From Candidatus Oceanisphaera merdipullorum (GTDB lineage: Bacteria > Pseudomonadota > Gammaproteobacteria > Enterobacterales > Aeromonadaceae): 44,068 nucleotides of DNA. The stretch covers positions 1 to 44,068 of the forward strand of contig JAHLFI010000100.1 in the NCBI GenBank assembly GCA_018883865.1, written 5' to 3'. Position 1 is the first letter of the stretch; each line of letters starts with the position of its first letter. The translations under genes and the position numbers were made by a program. Below are positions 24,704 to 33,047 of the stretch, piece after piece. Below the pieces are notes generated by a model. That model had not been told where the DNA came from and did not search any database. It was given only the letters and a program-made list of their open reading frames with translations.

Positions 24704-25591
24704 ATGAAAATTGGTTTTATCGGTACTGGTATCATGGGCAAGCCAATGGCTGCCAACCTGCAAAAAGCGGGTCACACCCTGTATTTCTCTGAGCATTTCA
24801 ACAAGGCGCCTGCCGACTTGTTAGGTGACAACGGTATCGCTCTGCCAACGCCGAAAGCCGTTGCTGAAGCTGCTGAAGTGATCATCACCATGGTGCCAGA
24901 TACCCCACAGGTTGAAGACGTACTGTTCGGTAAAGATGGCGTGGCTGAAGGCCTGTCTGCTGGCAAAATCGTAGTAGACATGTCTTCTATCTCTCCTATC
25001 GCTACTAAAGTTATCGCTAAGCGCGTTAACGAAACAGGTGCCGATTTCTTGGACGCTCCAGTATCTGGCGGCGAAGTGGGTGCGATCAACGCAACGCTGA
25101 CCATCATGGTTGGTGGCGAGCAATCAGTATTCGACAAAGTTAATCCTTTGTTCGAAATCATGGGTAAGAACATTACTCTGGTTGGCGGTAACGGCGACGG
25201 TCAAACTACTAAAGTAGCGAACCAAATCATCGTTGCACTGAACATTGAAGCCGTTGCAGAAGCACTGGTATTCGCTTCTAAAGCCGGTGCAAACCCAGCC
25301 AAGGTACGTGAAGCTCTGATGGGCGGTTTCGCTTCTTCTAAGATTTTAGAAGTGCACGGCGAGCGTATGGTTAAGGGTACTTTTGACCCAGGTTTCCGTA
25401 TTGCTTTACACCAGAAAGACCTGAACTTGGCTCTGACTGGCGCTCGTGAACTGGGTGTTTCTCTGCCTAACACTGCTGGCGCACAAGAGTTGTTCAACAC
25501 TTGTAACGCTCTGGGCGGTGCTGGTTGGGACCACTCTGGTTTGATCAAGGCGCTTGAGCACTTGGCTAACCACAACATTCGCGGCGAGTGA
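24704..25591 (+). CDS. glxR: Tartronate semialdehyde reductase (2-hydroxy-3-oxopropionate reductase)
   Basis: The protein is 295 residues, a beta-hydroxyacid dehydrogenase. It has the N-terminal NAD(P) motif GFIGTGIMGKPMA, the substrate-binding DAPVSGGEVGA, and the catalytic lysine in GQTTKVANQI. It reduces tartronate semialdehyde to D-glycerate and completes the glyoxylate-to-glycerate route begun by gcl. AAGGAA lies 8 bp upstream. GarR has the same fold and reaction; the operon position favours the name glxR. Confidence 0.94.
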   Translation: MKIGFIGTGIMGKPMAANLQKAGHTLYFSEHFNKAPADLLGDNGIALPTPKAVAEAAEVIITMVPDTPQVEDVLFGKDGVAEGLSAGKIVVDMSSISPIATKVIAKRVNETGADFLDAPVSGGEVGAINATLTIMVGGEQSVFDKVNPLFEIMGKNITLVGGNGDGQTTKVANQIIVALNIEAVAEALVFASKAGANPAKVREALMGGFASSKILEVHGERMVKGTFDPGFRIALHQKDLNLALTGARELGVSLPNTAGAQELFNTCNALGGAGWDHSGLIKALEHLANHNIRGE

Positions 25592-25600
25592 TATTGCCGT

Positions 25601-25629
25601 TTGCCCGCTAACCTAACGGTGGCGGGCAA
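25601..25629 (+). terminator. Probable terminator of gcl-hyi-glxR
   Basis: TTGCCCGC pairs with GCGGGCAA, and ACC with GGT further in. The following U-tract is poor (TTAAG), so termination may be partial or the hairpin may protect the mRNA end. Confidence 0.5.
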
Positions 25630-26127
25630 TTAAGAATCGGGGCAGGCAAAGATAAGTACGAGCTTTCACTCAGGGGGCTTTGTGTAAGATCTTAATTATC
25701 GCTGTGCTGCCCCACCTTCTTAAAACACAGCCGTAAGCTGCCGGTTAAAGAAGAAGTTCCTCTGCTAATGTTTTACCTCCACTGCTCCCCACTCCAGATT
25801 TACCCTCCTGTTTTACCCTCTTTTTAAGAAACCTAGAATCCTTAAACCATCAAAAGCGATTGATATTTAAGCAGTTATACGTTTTATAACTTCATATAAT
25901 TCAATTTAATGCTAGCAATAATAGTCAAATTTTTAACCCCAGTTCCAAAAATACCCACACCTCCTTTTTTGTTGTTGCCAGCTTGTTAACGATTATTTAC
26001 TAATAGTGCTGAGCTTCGGACTCGCAACGAAGCCTCGCTAACGAATGAGTTAACAAATTTTACGTTCGCTCATTCCTTAACGCCAAAACTGGTTTTGCAC
26101 AGTGCTTGATGCAGGAAGGGATAAATT
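25630..26127. other. Intergenic region upstream of the YfcC transporter
   Basis: No gene was recognised. CAAAAC-TG-GTTTTG at 26085-26098 is a palindrome close to the transporter start, and GAATGAG/CTCATTC (about 26043-26075) is a further inverted repeat. Either could be operator DNA; nothing stronger was seen. Confidence 0.4.
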
Positions 26128-27579
26128 ATGGAACCAATCACTCACAAAAATCAGCCGGCTTCGATGACGACGGAAAAGCAAAAAAAGCCATTCGAGATGC
26201 CCCATATCTACGTCATCTTATTTGTATTTATCGCCATTGCCGCCTTACTGACCTACATAGTGCCCGCCGGTCAATACGAGCGCGTGCCCGGTCCTGACGG
26301 CCGTACCACTATCGATCCCGGCTCTTATCAGGTAATCGAATCTACCCCCGTCGGTCTGGTCGACTTTATGTTAGCCATTCCCGAAGGGCTGATGGATGCG
26401 GGCTCGGTAGTATTTTTCACCTTTATGATTGGTGGCATGTTTATGGTGTTGCGTCGCACCGGCATCATTGAGATCGGCGTAGACAAACTCACCCGTCGCT
26501 TTGCTAATAACACCATAGTGATTATTCCGGTATTGATGACCACGTTCGCGGTGATCGCTACTCTGATCGGCACCCAAGAGCTCGCCTTAGTCTATGTGCC
26601 TGTTATCTTGCCCTTGATGATAGCGCTGCGCTTCGACTCAATCACTGCAGCCGGCGTAGCACTGGTTGCCACTACCGCCGGCTTTACCACGGGTATACTT
26701 AATCCCATTAATACGGGGTTAGGCCAACAACTGGCCGACTTGCCTGTTTACTCCGGTATGCTATTACGCGCCGTGGCTTTTGTGCTTTTCTTGGTGGTCG
26801 GCATTTTCTATGTCACTCGCTATGCGCTTAAGGTGCGTAATAATCCATCCCTAAGTCTGATGGGCGATGATGCCAAGGAACAGGAAAAACGTGCCCGGTA
26901 TCTGCACAGTGCCAGTGAGAAGACGCTGACCGCCAGCACTCGTCAAAAATGGGCGTCTCTGGCCACCCTCGGCTTCTTCGCTCTGCTAGTGTGGGGGGTA
27001 ATGACACGCGGCTGGTTTATGATGGAAATGGCCGGTCTTTTTATCATCATAGGCGTGGTAGTCGGTTTGGTTGCCGGTCTTAAAACAGAAGAGATAAGCG
27101 AAGGTTTTAACGAAGGTTTTCGAGACGTGTTAGTCGGCGCCATGATCTGCGGTATTGCTCGAGCCGTGGCCGTGGTGTTAGAAGATGGCCAAATTATGGA
27201 TACGCTAGTCTATGCCTTGGGGAATCTGGTGGGTGGTTTTCCTGCCATATTCTCGGCAATTGGCATGTTCTTCGCCCAGCTCGGCTTTAACTTTGTTATT
27301 CCATCCGGCAGTGGCCAAGCATTGGTGACCATGCCAATTATGGCTCCGCTGGCAGATTTAGTCGGTGTTACTCGCCAAACTTCGGTACTGGCTTACCAGC
27401 TGGGTGATGGTTTGGGTAATATCCTTTATCCGACCTCAGGCTATTTCATGGCCACGCTCGTCTTAGCTGGCGTGTCTTGGAATAAATGGGTTAAGTTCTT
27501 TCTGCCCCTGTTCGCGGTCTGGGTTACCATTTCGATGGGCTTTCTAATTTTTGCCCAAGCCACCCAATGGGTTGGCTAA
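26128..27579 (+). CDS. YfcC-family transporter (DcuC / C4-dicarboxylate anaerobic carrier superfamily)
   Basis: The 483-residue integral membrane protein has about 11-12 hydrophobic helices. The first is IYVILFVFIAIAALLTYIVP, followed by the family's periplasmic PAGQYERV segment. Conserved blocks such as GGMFMVLRRTGIIEIGV, GTQELALVYVPVILPL and NFVIPSGSGQALVTMPIMAPLAD fit the YfcC/ArcD-like branch (PF03606). Related members carry arginine/ornithine or dicarboxylates. AAGGGA precedes the ATG. It stands between the glyoxylate operon and two polyamine genes, so a basic amino acid or amine precursor is a possible substrate, but this is only inference from position. Confidence 0.82.
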   Translation: MEPITHKNQPASMTTEKQKKPFEMPHIYVILFVFIAIAALLTYIVPAGQYERVPGPDGRTTIDPGSYQVIESTPVGLVDFMLAIPEGLMDAGSVVFFTFMIGGMFMVLRRTGIIEIGVDKLTRRFANNTIVIIPVLMTTFAVIATLIGTQELALVYVPVILPLMIALRFDSITAAGVALVATTAGFTTGILNPINTGLGQQLADLPVYSGMLLRAVAFVLFLVVGIFYVTRYALKVRNNPSLSLMGDDAKEQEKRARYLHSASEKTLTASTRQKWASLATLGFFALLVWGVMTRGWFMMEMAGLFIIIGVVVGLVAGLKTEEISEGFNEGFRDVLVGAMICGIARAVAVVLEDGQIMDTLVYALGNLVGGFPAIFSAIGMFFAQLGFNFVIPSGSGQALVTMPIMAPLADLVGVTRQTSVLAYQLGDGLGNILYPTSGYFMATLVLAGVSWNKWVKFFLPLFAVWVTISMGFLIFAQATQWVG

Positions 27580-27597
27580 GGCTCTCAGCACTTATTT

Positions 27598-27621
27598 AGG
27601 CCTCCTAACGGAGGCCTTTTT
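27598..27621 (+). terminator. Terminator of the YfcC-family gene
   Basis: AGGCCTCC and GGAGGCCT form a perfect 8-bp stem with a TAAC loop, then TTTT. It separates the transporter from the polyamine genes. Confidence 0.8.
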
Positions 27622-27787
27622 CGTTATTTTGCGAGGGAAAACACGATAAATCAGCCCCAAAGTCGGCAATAAGGCTCACTAGGCCGATTTAGCTCGAAGC
27701 AGTCGACCCTTTCTACTATAATTATGCGCTTTAAATTTCCCGTGCTCTCGCCGGGTGGGTAAACGCAGTTAAGAGGGTATGACCTAG

Positions 27788-28891
27788 GTGATAAAAACAC
27801 CGTACTATCTCATCGATAAAGCCGCATTGTTGCGCAATATGGAAAAGATCGCCTATGTACGCGAGCATTCCGGCGCCAAAGCTTTGCTGGCCTTAAAATG
27901 CTTTGCTACCTGGTCGGTATTTGACTTAATGAGTCAATACATGGACGGCACTACCTCGTCTTCACTCAACGAAGTCAAACTGGGCAAGCTTAAGTTTCCT
28001 GGCGAAACCCATGCCTACAGCGTGGCCTATTCAGACGATGAAATAGCCGAAGTACTAGCCCACAGCGATAAAATTATTTTTAACTCTATCGGCCAGCTCA
28101 CTCGCTTTGCCGATGAGTCAGCTCACCATGTGCGTGGTTTGCGCTTAAACCCTGGCGTGTCTAGCTCCGCCTTTTTAATCGCCGATCCGTCTCGCCCCTT
28201 TAGCCGCTTAGGCGAGTGGGATGCCGACAAAGTCGCCGACGTTATTGAGCAAATCTCCGGCTTTATGTTGCACAACAACTGTGAAAACAATGACTTTGCC
28301 TTGTTTGATCATATGTTAACTGACATAGAAACTAAATTTGGCGACTTGCTTAAGCGCCCTAATATCACTTGGGTGAGTTTAGGGGGCGGCATTCACTTTA
28401 CGGGCGATGATTATCCTATCGATCACTTCTGTGCGCGTCTTAAGGCTTTTAGTGAGCGCTACGGCGTGCAGCTTTATCTTGAGCCAGGTGAAGCTTCTAT
28501 TACCCAGACCACTACACTAGAAGTCACAGTGCTAGATACTCTTTATAACGGTAAGCAATTGGCGATTGTCGACAGCTCCATTGAAGCGCACATGCTGGAC
28601 CTGCTGATTTATCGCGAATCGGCGAAAATGGCGCCTAATGACGGCACGTTAGAGTACATGGTCTGCGGTAAGTCTTGTTTGGCCGGCGATATTTTTGGAG
28701 AGTTTAACTTTGAAAAACCGCTCAAGGTCGGTGATCGGTTGTCGTTTATCGACGCCGCCGGTTACACCATGGTGAAAAAGAACTGGTTTAATGGCGTGAA
28801 TATGCCTGCCATTGCCATACGTCAGCTCGACGGCAGCGTTGAGTTGGTTAAGGAGTTTAGTTTCGACGACTTTGTAAACAGCCTCTCCTGA
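27788..28891 (+). CDS. nspC: Carboxynorspermidine / carboxyspermidine decarboxylase
   Basis: The 367-residue fold-III PLP decarboxylase starts at GTG. The Schiff-base lysine is K37 in LLALKCFA. Family blocks RLNPGVSSS, NNCENNDF, SLGGGIHFT and LEPGEASI are present, and CGKSCLAGDIFGEF carries the dimer-interface active-site cysteine. It decarboxylates carboxynorspermidine to norspermidine or carboxyspermidine to spermidine. The next gene, 52 bp downstream, supplies its substrate. Norspermidine governs biofilm signalling in Vibrio; which polyamine is made here cannot be told from sequence alone. Confidence 0.93.
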   Translation: MIKTPYYLIDKAALLRNMEKIAYVREHSGAKALLALKCFATWSVFDLMSQYMDGTTSSSLNEVKLGKLKFPGETHAYSVAYSDDEIAEVLAHSDKIIFNSIGQLTRFADESAHHVRGLRLNPGVSSSAFLIADPSRPFSRLGEWDADKVADVIEQISGFMLHNNCENNDFALFDHMLTDIETKFGDLLKRPNITWVSLGGGIHFTGDDYPIDHFCARLKAFSERYGVQLYLEPGEASITQTTTLEVTVLDTLYNGKQLAIVDSSIEAHMLDLLIYRESAKMAPNDGTLEYMVCGKSCLAGDIFGEFNFEKPLKVGDRLSFIDAAGYTMVKKNWFNGVNMPAIAIRQLDGSVELVKEFSFDDFVNSLS

Positions 28892-28943
28892 GGCATGAAT
28901 CAACTATAACAGAGCCTTTTAAGGAGGCGGTTAGAGGAAAAAA

Positions 28944-30185
28944 ATGAAAAGAAACGTTCTGATTATTGGTGCCGGGGGTGTTGCCCAAGTTGTTGCTCAT
29001 AAATGCGCACAACATAATGATGTTCTGGGTAACATCCACATCGCCTCGCGCACCGTCGATAAGTGCCAACAAATTGTCGACAGCGTACAGGAAAAGGGCA
29101 GCTTAAAAACTGCCGGCGACTTGGAAGCTCACGCATTGGATGCGCTAGATATAGAAGCCACCAAAGCGTTAATTAACAAAACACAGTCGCAGATGGTGAT
29201 CAATGTCGGTTCGCCTTTCATTAATATGTCGGTATTACAGGCATGCATCGAAACCGGTGCTGCTTATATGGATACCGCCATTCACGAAGACCCCGATAAA
29301 ATTTGTGAAAATCCACCTTGGTACGCTAACTACGAGTGGAAACGCAAACAGCTGTGTGCCGATAACGGCGTAACCGCCATCTTGGGTGTCGGTTTCGATC
29401 CTGGCATGGTGAATACCTATGCCGCAGCAGCTGTTAAAGAAAGCTACTTCGACCACGTTGAGTCCATCGATATTATCGACATCAATGCCGGTAACCACGG
29501 CCATTATTTTGCCACTAACTTTGACCCAGAAATTAACTTCCGTGAATTTACCGGTCGAGTTTGGACTTGGCAGAATAATGCTTGGGTAAAGAATAAAATG
29601 TTCGAAGTGCAGCGCACCGACGACTTACCCGTAGTTGGCATGCAAACCAGCTACATGACGGGACACGACGAAATACACTCTTTGTCGCACCACTTAGACG
29701 TGCCGACCGTACGTTTTTGGATGGGCTTTAGCGAGCACTACATTAACGTATTTAACGTGCTTAACAGCCTAGGTTTGTTATCTGAACAGCCCGTTAAAAC
29801 CGCCGAAGGCCTAGAAGTAGTGCCGTTAAAAGTAGTGAAAGCCATATTGCCGGATCCTGCTTCTTTGGCACCTAATTATACCGGTAAGACCTGTATTGGT
29901 GACTTGGTTAAGGGTAAGAAAGACGGTAAAGACAAAGAAATCTTCATCTATAACGTCAGCGACCACAAAGCGGCTTATGAAGAGGTTGGCAGCCAAGGTA
30001 TTTCGTATACCGCAGGCGTACCACCGGTCGCCGCCGCCATCTTAATCGCTACCGGCGAGTGGGATGTATCGCGCATGGTGAACGTTGAAGAGCTTCCGCA
30101 CCGTCCCTTCATTAACCTGCTGAATGAAATGGGTATGCCAACGCGTATTAAAGACGAACAAGGCGATCGCCCACTGAGCTTCTAA
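28944..30185 (+). CDS. Carboxynorspermidine / carboxyspermidine dehydrogenase (saccharopine dehydrogenase family)
   Basis: The 413-residue protein has a Rossmann motif (VLIIGAGGVAQVVAHKCAQH) and family blocks (INVGSPFINMSVLQACI, YMDTAIHEDPD, LGVGFDPGMVN, YTAGVPPVAAAILIA). It reductively condenses aspartate semialdehyde with 1,3-diaminopropane or putrescine using NADPH, giving the substrate of the preceding gene product. AGAGGA lies about 7 bp upstream. The last codons and the stop form one arm and the loop of a 16-bp perfect inverted repeat. The 2,4-diaminobutyrate decarboxylase gene that supplies diaminopropane in Vibrio is not in the window, so the putrescine-to-spermidine route is equally possible. 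Confidence 0.92.
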   Translation: MKRNVLIIGAGGVAQVVAHKCAQHNDVLGNIHIASRTVDKCQQIVDSVQEKGSLKTAGDLEAHALDALDIEATKALINKTQSQMVINVGSPFINMSVLQACIETGAAYMDTAIHEDPDKICENPPWYANYEWKRKQLCADNGVTAILGVGFDPGMVNTYAAAAVKESYFDHVESIDIIDINAGNHGHYFATNFDPEINFREFTGRVWTWQNNAWVKNKMFEVQRTDDLPVVGMQTSYMTGHDEIHSLSHHLDVPTVRFWMGFSEHYINVFNVLNSLGLLSEQPVKTAEGLEVVPLKVVKAILPDPASLAPNYTGKTCIGDLVKGKKDGKDKEIFIYNVSDHKAAYEEVGSQGISYTAGVPPVAAAILIATGEWDVSRMVNVEELPHRPFINLLNEMGMPTRIKDEQGDRPLSF

Positions 30186-30199
30186 GCTCAGTGGGCGAT
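30166..30199 (+). repeat. 16-bp perfect inverted repeat across the stop codon
   Basis: ATCGCCCACTGAGCTT (30166-30181) and AAGCTCAGTGGGCGAT (30184-30199) are perfect complements with only CT between them. The TAA stop is at 30183-30185. A strong terminator hairpin follows 7 bp later. Confidence 0.9.
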
Positions 30200-30206
30200 A
30201 ACTAAA

Positions 30207-30236
30207 AAGGCCAGTCCCACCGGACTGGCCTTTTTT
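30207..30236 (+). terminator. Terminator of the polyamine operon
   Basis: AAGGCCAGTCC and GGACTGGCCTT form an 11-bp stem with a 4-nt loop, followed by TTTT. Confidence 0.9.
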
Positions 30237-30434
30237 ATGCATTTAAGCAACTTTAAGTCATGATACCCAAAGAGCATTTTTTGCCACACCTCTTTACTAC
30301 GAAAAGCACAGAAATCACGGACGAATAAAAAATAGGTAGAAAACCCTTATCTTGTCAGGCCGAGGTTATGATTCAGTGAACATTCGCCCTAATATTTATC
30401 TCAACTTTCAGTGGGTTCCGTGGCGAAGATATTT

Positions 30435-31265
30435 TTATTTTTTAGGAACTTTACCGCCAATCGCCAGCGTCACTTCTTGTGCCGCATCCACCACGAGCAG
30501 GCTTAAGCTCTCTAAGCGCTCGCGTTTTACGCGTACTGCTGGGCCGGAAATTGAGATGGCCGCCACCGCTTCGCCGTATTCGTTATAGATATTGGCTGCG
30601 ATACAGCGTAACCCTTCAAATTGCTCTTCGTCGTCTAACGAGTAGCCTTGTTGCTTGATATGCTGCAACTCTGCCGCGAATTGATCGGCATTGGTAATAG
30701 TGTGATCGGTAAAGGCCACCATATTGGTTTGCTGAATTAAGGCCATCGCATCTTTAATCGGCACGACCGAGAGCAGCGCTTTGCCCACACCCGAGGCATG
30801 CAAAGGCGAGCTGCTGCCTAACGACACCACCATGCGCATGGTTTGCGGCGATTCCACTTGGCCCACATAAACCACTCTGTCTTGTTCAAGAATAGCCAGA
30901 TTAGAGGTTTCCCCTGTCTCAGCCACTAAGCGCTTCATAAAGGGGCGCGACTGAGCAATCACATCGCGTTTTTTCAGGTAGGCGTTGCCTACCGCAAAGG
31001 CATTCACGCCTATGCTCCACAAGCCTTGGGTGTCGTCTACGTCCACGAAGTCGTGACTGCGCAAGCTATTAAGCAGACGATGCGTGGTAGATGGCGCCAA
31101 ATCTAGGCTATTAGCCACTTCTGTAAGTGACAGGCCCATATCTGAGGCCGCCAAGCATTCGAGTAACAATAAGGCACGCGACAGCGATTGCACCTGAGTG
31201 GCACTGGTCGGCTTATTGGTTTTGGTTTTGGTTTTGGTTTTTTTTATGTTTACTTCTTCGGTCAT
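30435..31265 (-). CDS. IclR-family transcriptional regulator
   Basis: The protein is 276 residues. The winged helix-turn-helix is at about residues 25-85 (SRALLLLECLA, GLSLTEVANSLDLAPSTTHR), followed by the IclR effector domain (SLGSSSPLHASGVGKALLS, GYSLDDEEQFEGLRCIAANI, AAISISGPAVRV). The N-terminus carries an unusual (Lys-Thr)n stretch from a hexanucleotide repeat. AllR, of the same family, represses gcl in E. coli with glyoxylate as inducer, so this is a candidate regulator of the gcl operon 5 kb away. Control of the closer polyamine genes cannot be excluded. Confidence 0.9.
   Translation of the reverse strand: MTEEVNIKKTKTKTKTNKPTSATQVQSLSRALLLLECLAASDMGLSLTEVANSLDLAPSTTHRLLNSLRSHDFVDVDDTQGLWSIGVNAFAVGNAYLKKRDVIAQSRPFMKRLVAETGETSNLAILEQDRVVYVGQVESPQTMRMVVSLGSSSPLHASGVGKALLSVVPIKDAMALIQQTNMVAFTDHTITNADQFAAELQHIKQQGYSLDDEEQFEGLRCIAANIYNEYGEAVAAISISGPAVRVKRERLESLSLLVVDAAQEVTLAIGGKVPKK
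31218..31245. repeat. GGTTTT hexanucleotide repeat plus T8 tract
   Basis: Four GGTTTT units run from 31218 to 31241 and the last extends into T8 (31238-31245). On the coding (minus) strand they encode alternating Lys-Thr near the N-terminus of the IclR protein. Changes of whole units stay in frame; slippage in the T8 run would not. Confidence 0.85.
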
Positions 31266-31539
31266 GATATTGCCATGATCTACAGAGACTTAGGCCATTG
31301 TAGGGCTATTCGGCCACTAAGTCCTGTTTGTAATGAAAAGCTGCGCAGAGCTAAAGACTGGCATAGGTTTTATAGGTGTCCGTCTTCTTAGATAAAGAGG
31401 AATTCGGTGCGGTTTGATCGAGATTTAACACATCCCACGGCCCAAGAGCGTCAAACAACAAGTTGATGGCTACAAAAGAGCGTAACCACATAACTACCAA
31501 GCTGCTATGTGTGTCTGTAGTTTAGGTAAACCGTAGACG

Positions 31540-31565
31540 AAAAAAAACCAGTCGTTAGACTGGTT
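31540..31565 (-). terminator. Terminator of the tRNA operon
   Basis: AACCAGTC and GACTGGTT with a 4-nt loop; on the minus strand the stem is followed by a run of seven to eight T. It is 9 bp beyond the last tRNA-Pro. Confidence 0.85.
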
Positions 31566-31573
31566 TTTTTAAT

Positions 31574-31650
<77 letters not shown>

Positions 31651-31711
31651 TAAAACTGTGCTACTTAACTCTAAACCAACCGCGTCTATTTCACACGTCT
31701 GATTTCTTAAT

Positions 31712-31788
<77 letters not shown>

Positions 31789-31843
31789 TATAACTTTATG
31801 TATCGTACTCCGCTAGAGCACAATTACAAACTTATTGAAGTAG

Positions 31844-31928
31844 TGGTGCGAAGGGGGGGACTTGAACCCCCACACCCGAAGGCACTAACACCTGAAGCTA
31901 GCGCGTCTACCAATTCCGCCACCCTCGC
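31844..31928 (-). tRNA. tRNA-Leu (anticodon CAG)
   Basis: 85 nt with encoded CCA and a long variable arm. The acceptor GCGAGGG pairs with CCTTCGC (one G-T), and the anticodon loop is TTCAGGT. It corresponds to E. coli leuT. Confidence 0.97.
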
Positions 31929-31966
31929 ACATTTTTCTTTACTACTTCCAGGCCGTAACCTGAAAC

Positions 31967-32043
31967 TGGGGTGACTGACGGGGCTCGAACCCGCGACAAC
32001 CGGAATCACAATCCGGGACTCTACCAACTGAGCTACAATCACC
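31967..32043 (-). tRNA. tRNA-His (anticodon GTG)
   Basis: 77 nt including the encoded G(-1) opposite C73 and CCA. The anticodon stem-loop holds GATTGTGATTC. It corresponds to E. coli hisR. Confidence 0.97.
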
Positions 32044-32133
32044 ATTAAACCTGACTAACTTTCTTTTTGCTTCGGCCTAGTCTACCAAGCTTTTTCTATT
32101 CTTTCATGTACTAAATTGTCTTTATGCACTAGA

Positions 32134-32210
<77 letters not shown>

Positions 32211-32229
32211 TCGCATTTGGACGATGCGG

Positions 32230-32258
32230 ATATTAAGACCCTCGCCTCTTCTTGTCCA
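32230..32258 (-). promoter_or_regulatory. Promoter of the Arg-His-Leu-Pro-Pro tRNA operon
   Basis: On the minus strand TGGACA (32253-32258), a 17-bp spacer and TAATAT (32230-32235). The following discriminator CCGCATCG is GC-rich, as in stringently controlled stable-RNA promoters. Confidence 0.65.
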
Positions 32259-32397
32259 GCACTATTTCATAATAAAAGATTGGTTGCTTATTTTGTCGGC
32301 AAAATGCTGACTTTCTGCCTTATGATATAAATATGCCATACAGTTAAGTTGCTCCTTGAGCGATTGACTTATTAAGGAAAAGACCTAAACTCCTCGA

Positions 32398-32419
32398 AAT
32401 GAATGAACGTTCATTCATT
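32398..32419. promoter_or_regulatory. Perfect 22-bp palindrome, probable TetR-family operator
   Basis: AATGAATGAAC is followed immediately by its exact complement GTTCATTCATT, 32 bp upstream of the TetR-family start codon. The fully symmetric TGAACGTTCA core is typical of operators for regulators of RND pumps, so autorepression is likely. Confidence 0.75.
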
Positions 32420-32451
32420 ATTCTTTATATACTGCAAGCGGTAACTATTTA

Positions 32452-33018
32452 ATGGCGGATAAACGCGAACGTATTCTAAGCTCAGCAGAGGTTTTGATTG
32501 CCCGACGCGGCTTCCATGGTATTTCGATGCAACAAGTAGCGCAACACGCTAATGTAGCGACGGGCACTATCTATCGTTATTTTGCAGATAAAGAAACGCT
32601 GTTGCGCTGTGTCCATGAAGAAAGATTACGCGATGCCGCTGTCGCTATTTTAAAAGAGGTAGATACCGCAGAGCCTAACTACACTCAGTTTCGCCAACTC
32701 TGGCTGAATACCATGCATTATCTACAAGCCAGCCCAGACAGCTTGTGTTATCGCGTGCAGTACGAAGCCTCTCCCCTGTTTAATCAGGAAGAAGAGCGGC
32801 AAATGGATGAACGTTACTTTAAGCCAATACATGTGTTTTTTGAGTGTGGTCGTAGCAAGGGCTTATTTCGCGATATGCCCGCCGAGTTGCTCGGTTTTTT
32901 AGCGCTCGAAAACCTAATGTTACTGACTCAAAAATGTACCAAGGCGGGTATCGAGCTGGATGAGACTTTACATGAACAGCTGCTTGAAGCCAGCTGGAAC
33001 GCTATTCTAAAACGTTAA
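32452..33018 (+). CDS. TetR/AcrR-family regulator of the RND operon
   Basis: The protein is 188 residues. The N-terminal helix-turn-helix (ILSSAEVLIARRGFHGISMQ, VATGTIYRYFADKETLL) is at residues 8-52. The ligand-binding domain is all helical with no recognisable effector signature. The gene starts 32 bp after a perfect palindrome and is followed after 29 bp by the membrane-fusion protein gene, so regulator and pump appear to be one autoregulated transcript. Confidence 0.92.
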   Translation: MADKRERILSSAEVLIARRGFHGISMQQVAQHANVATGTIYRYFADKETLLRCVHEERLRDAAVAILKEVDTAEPNYTQFRQLWLNTMHYLQASPDSLCYRVQYEASPLFNQEEERQMDERYFKPIHVFFECGRSKGLFRDMPAELLGFLALENLMLLTQKCTKAGIELDETLHEQLLEASWNAILKR

Positions 33019-33047
33019 TATATAACCAAAGTTGCGGGAGCAAACTA

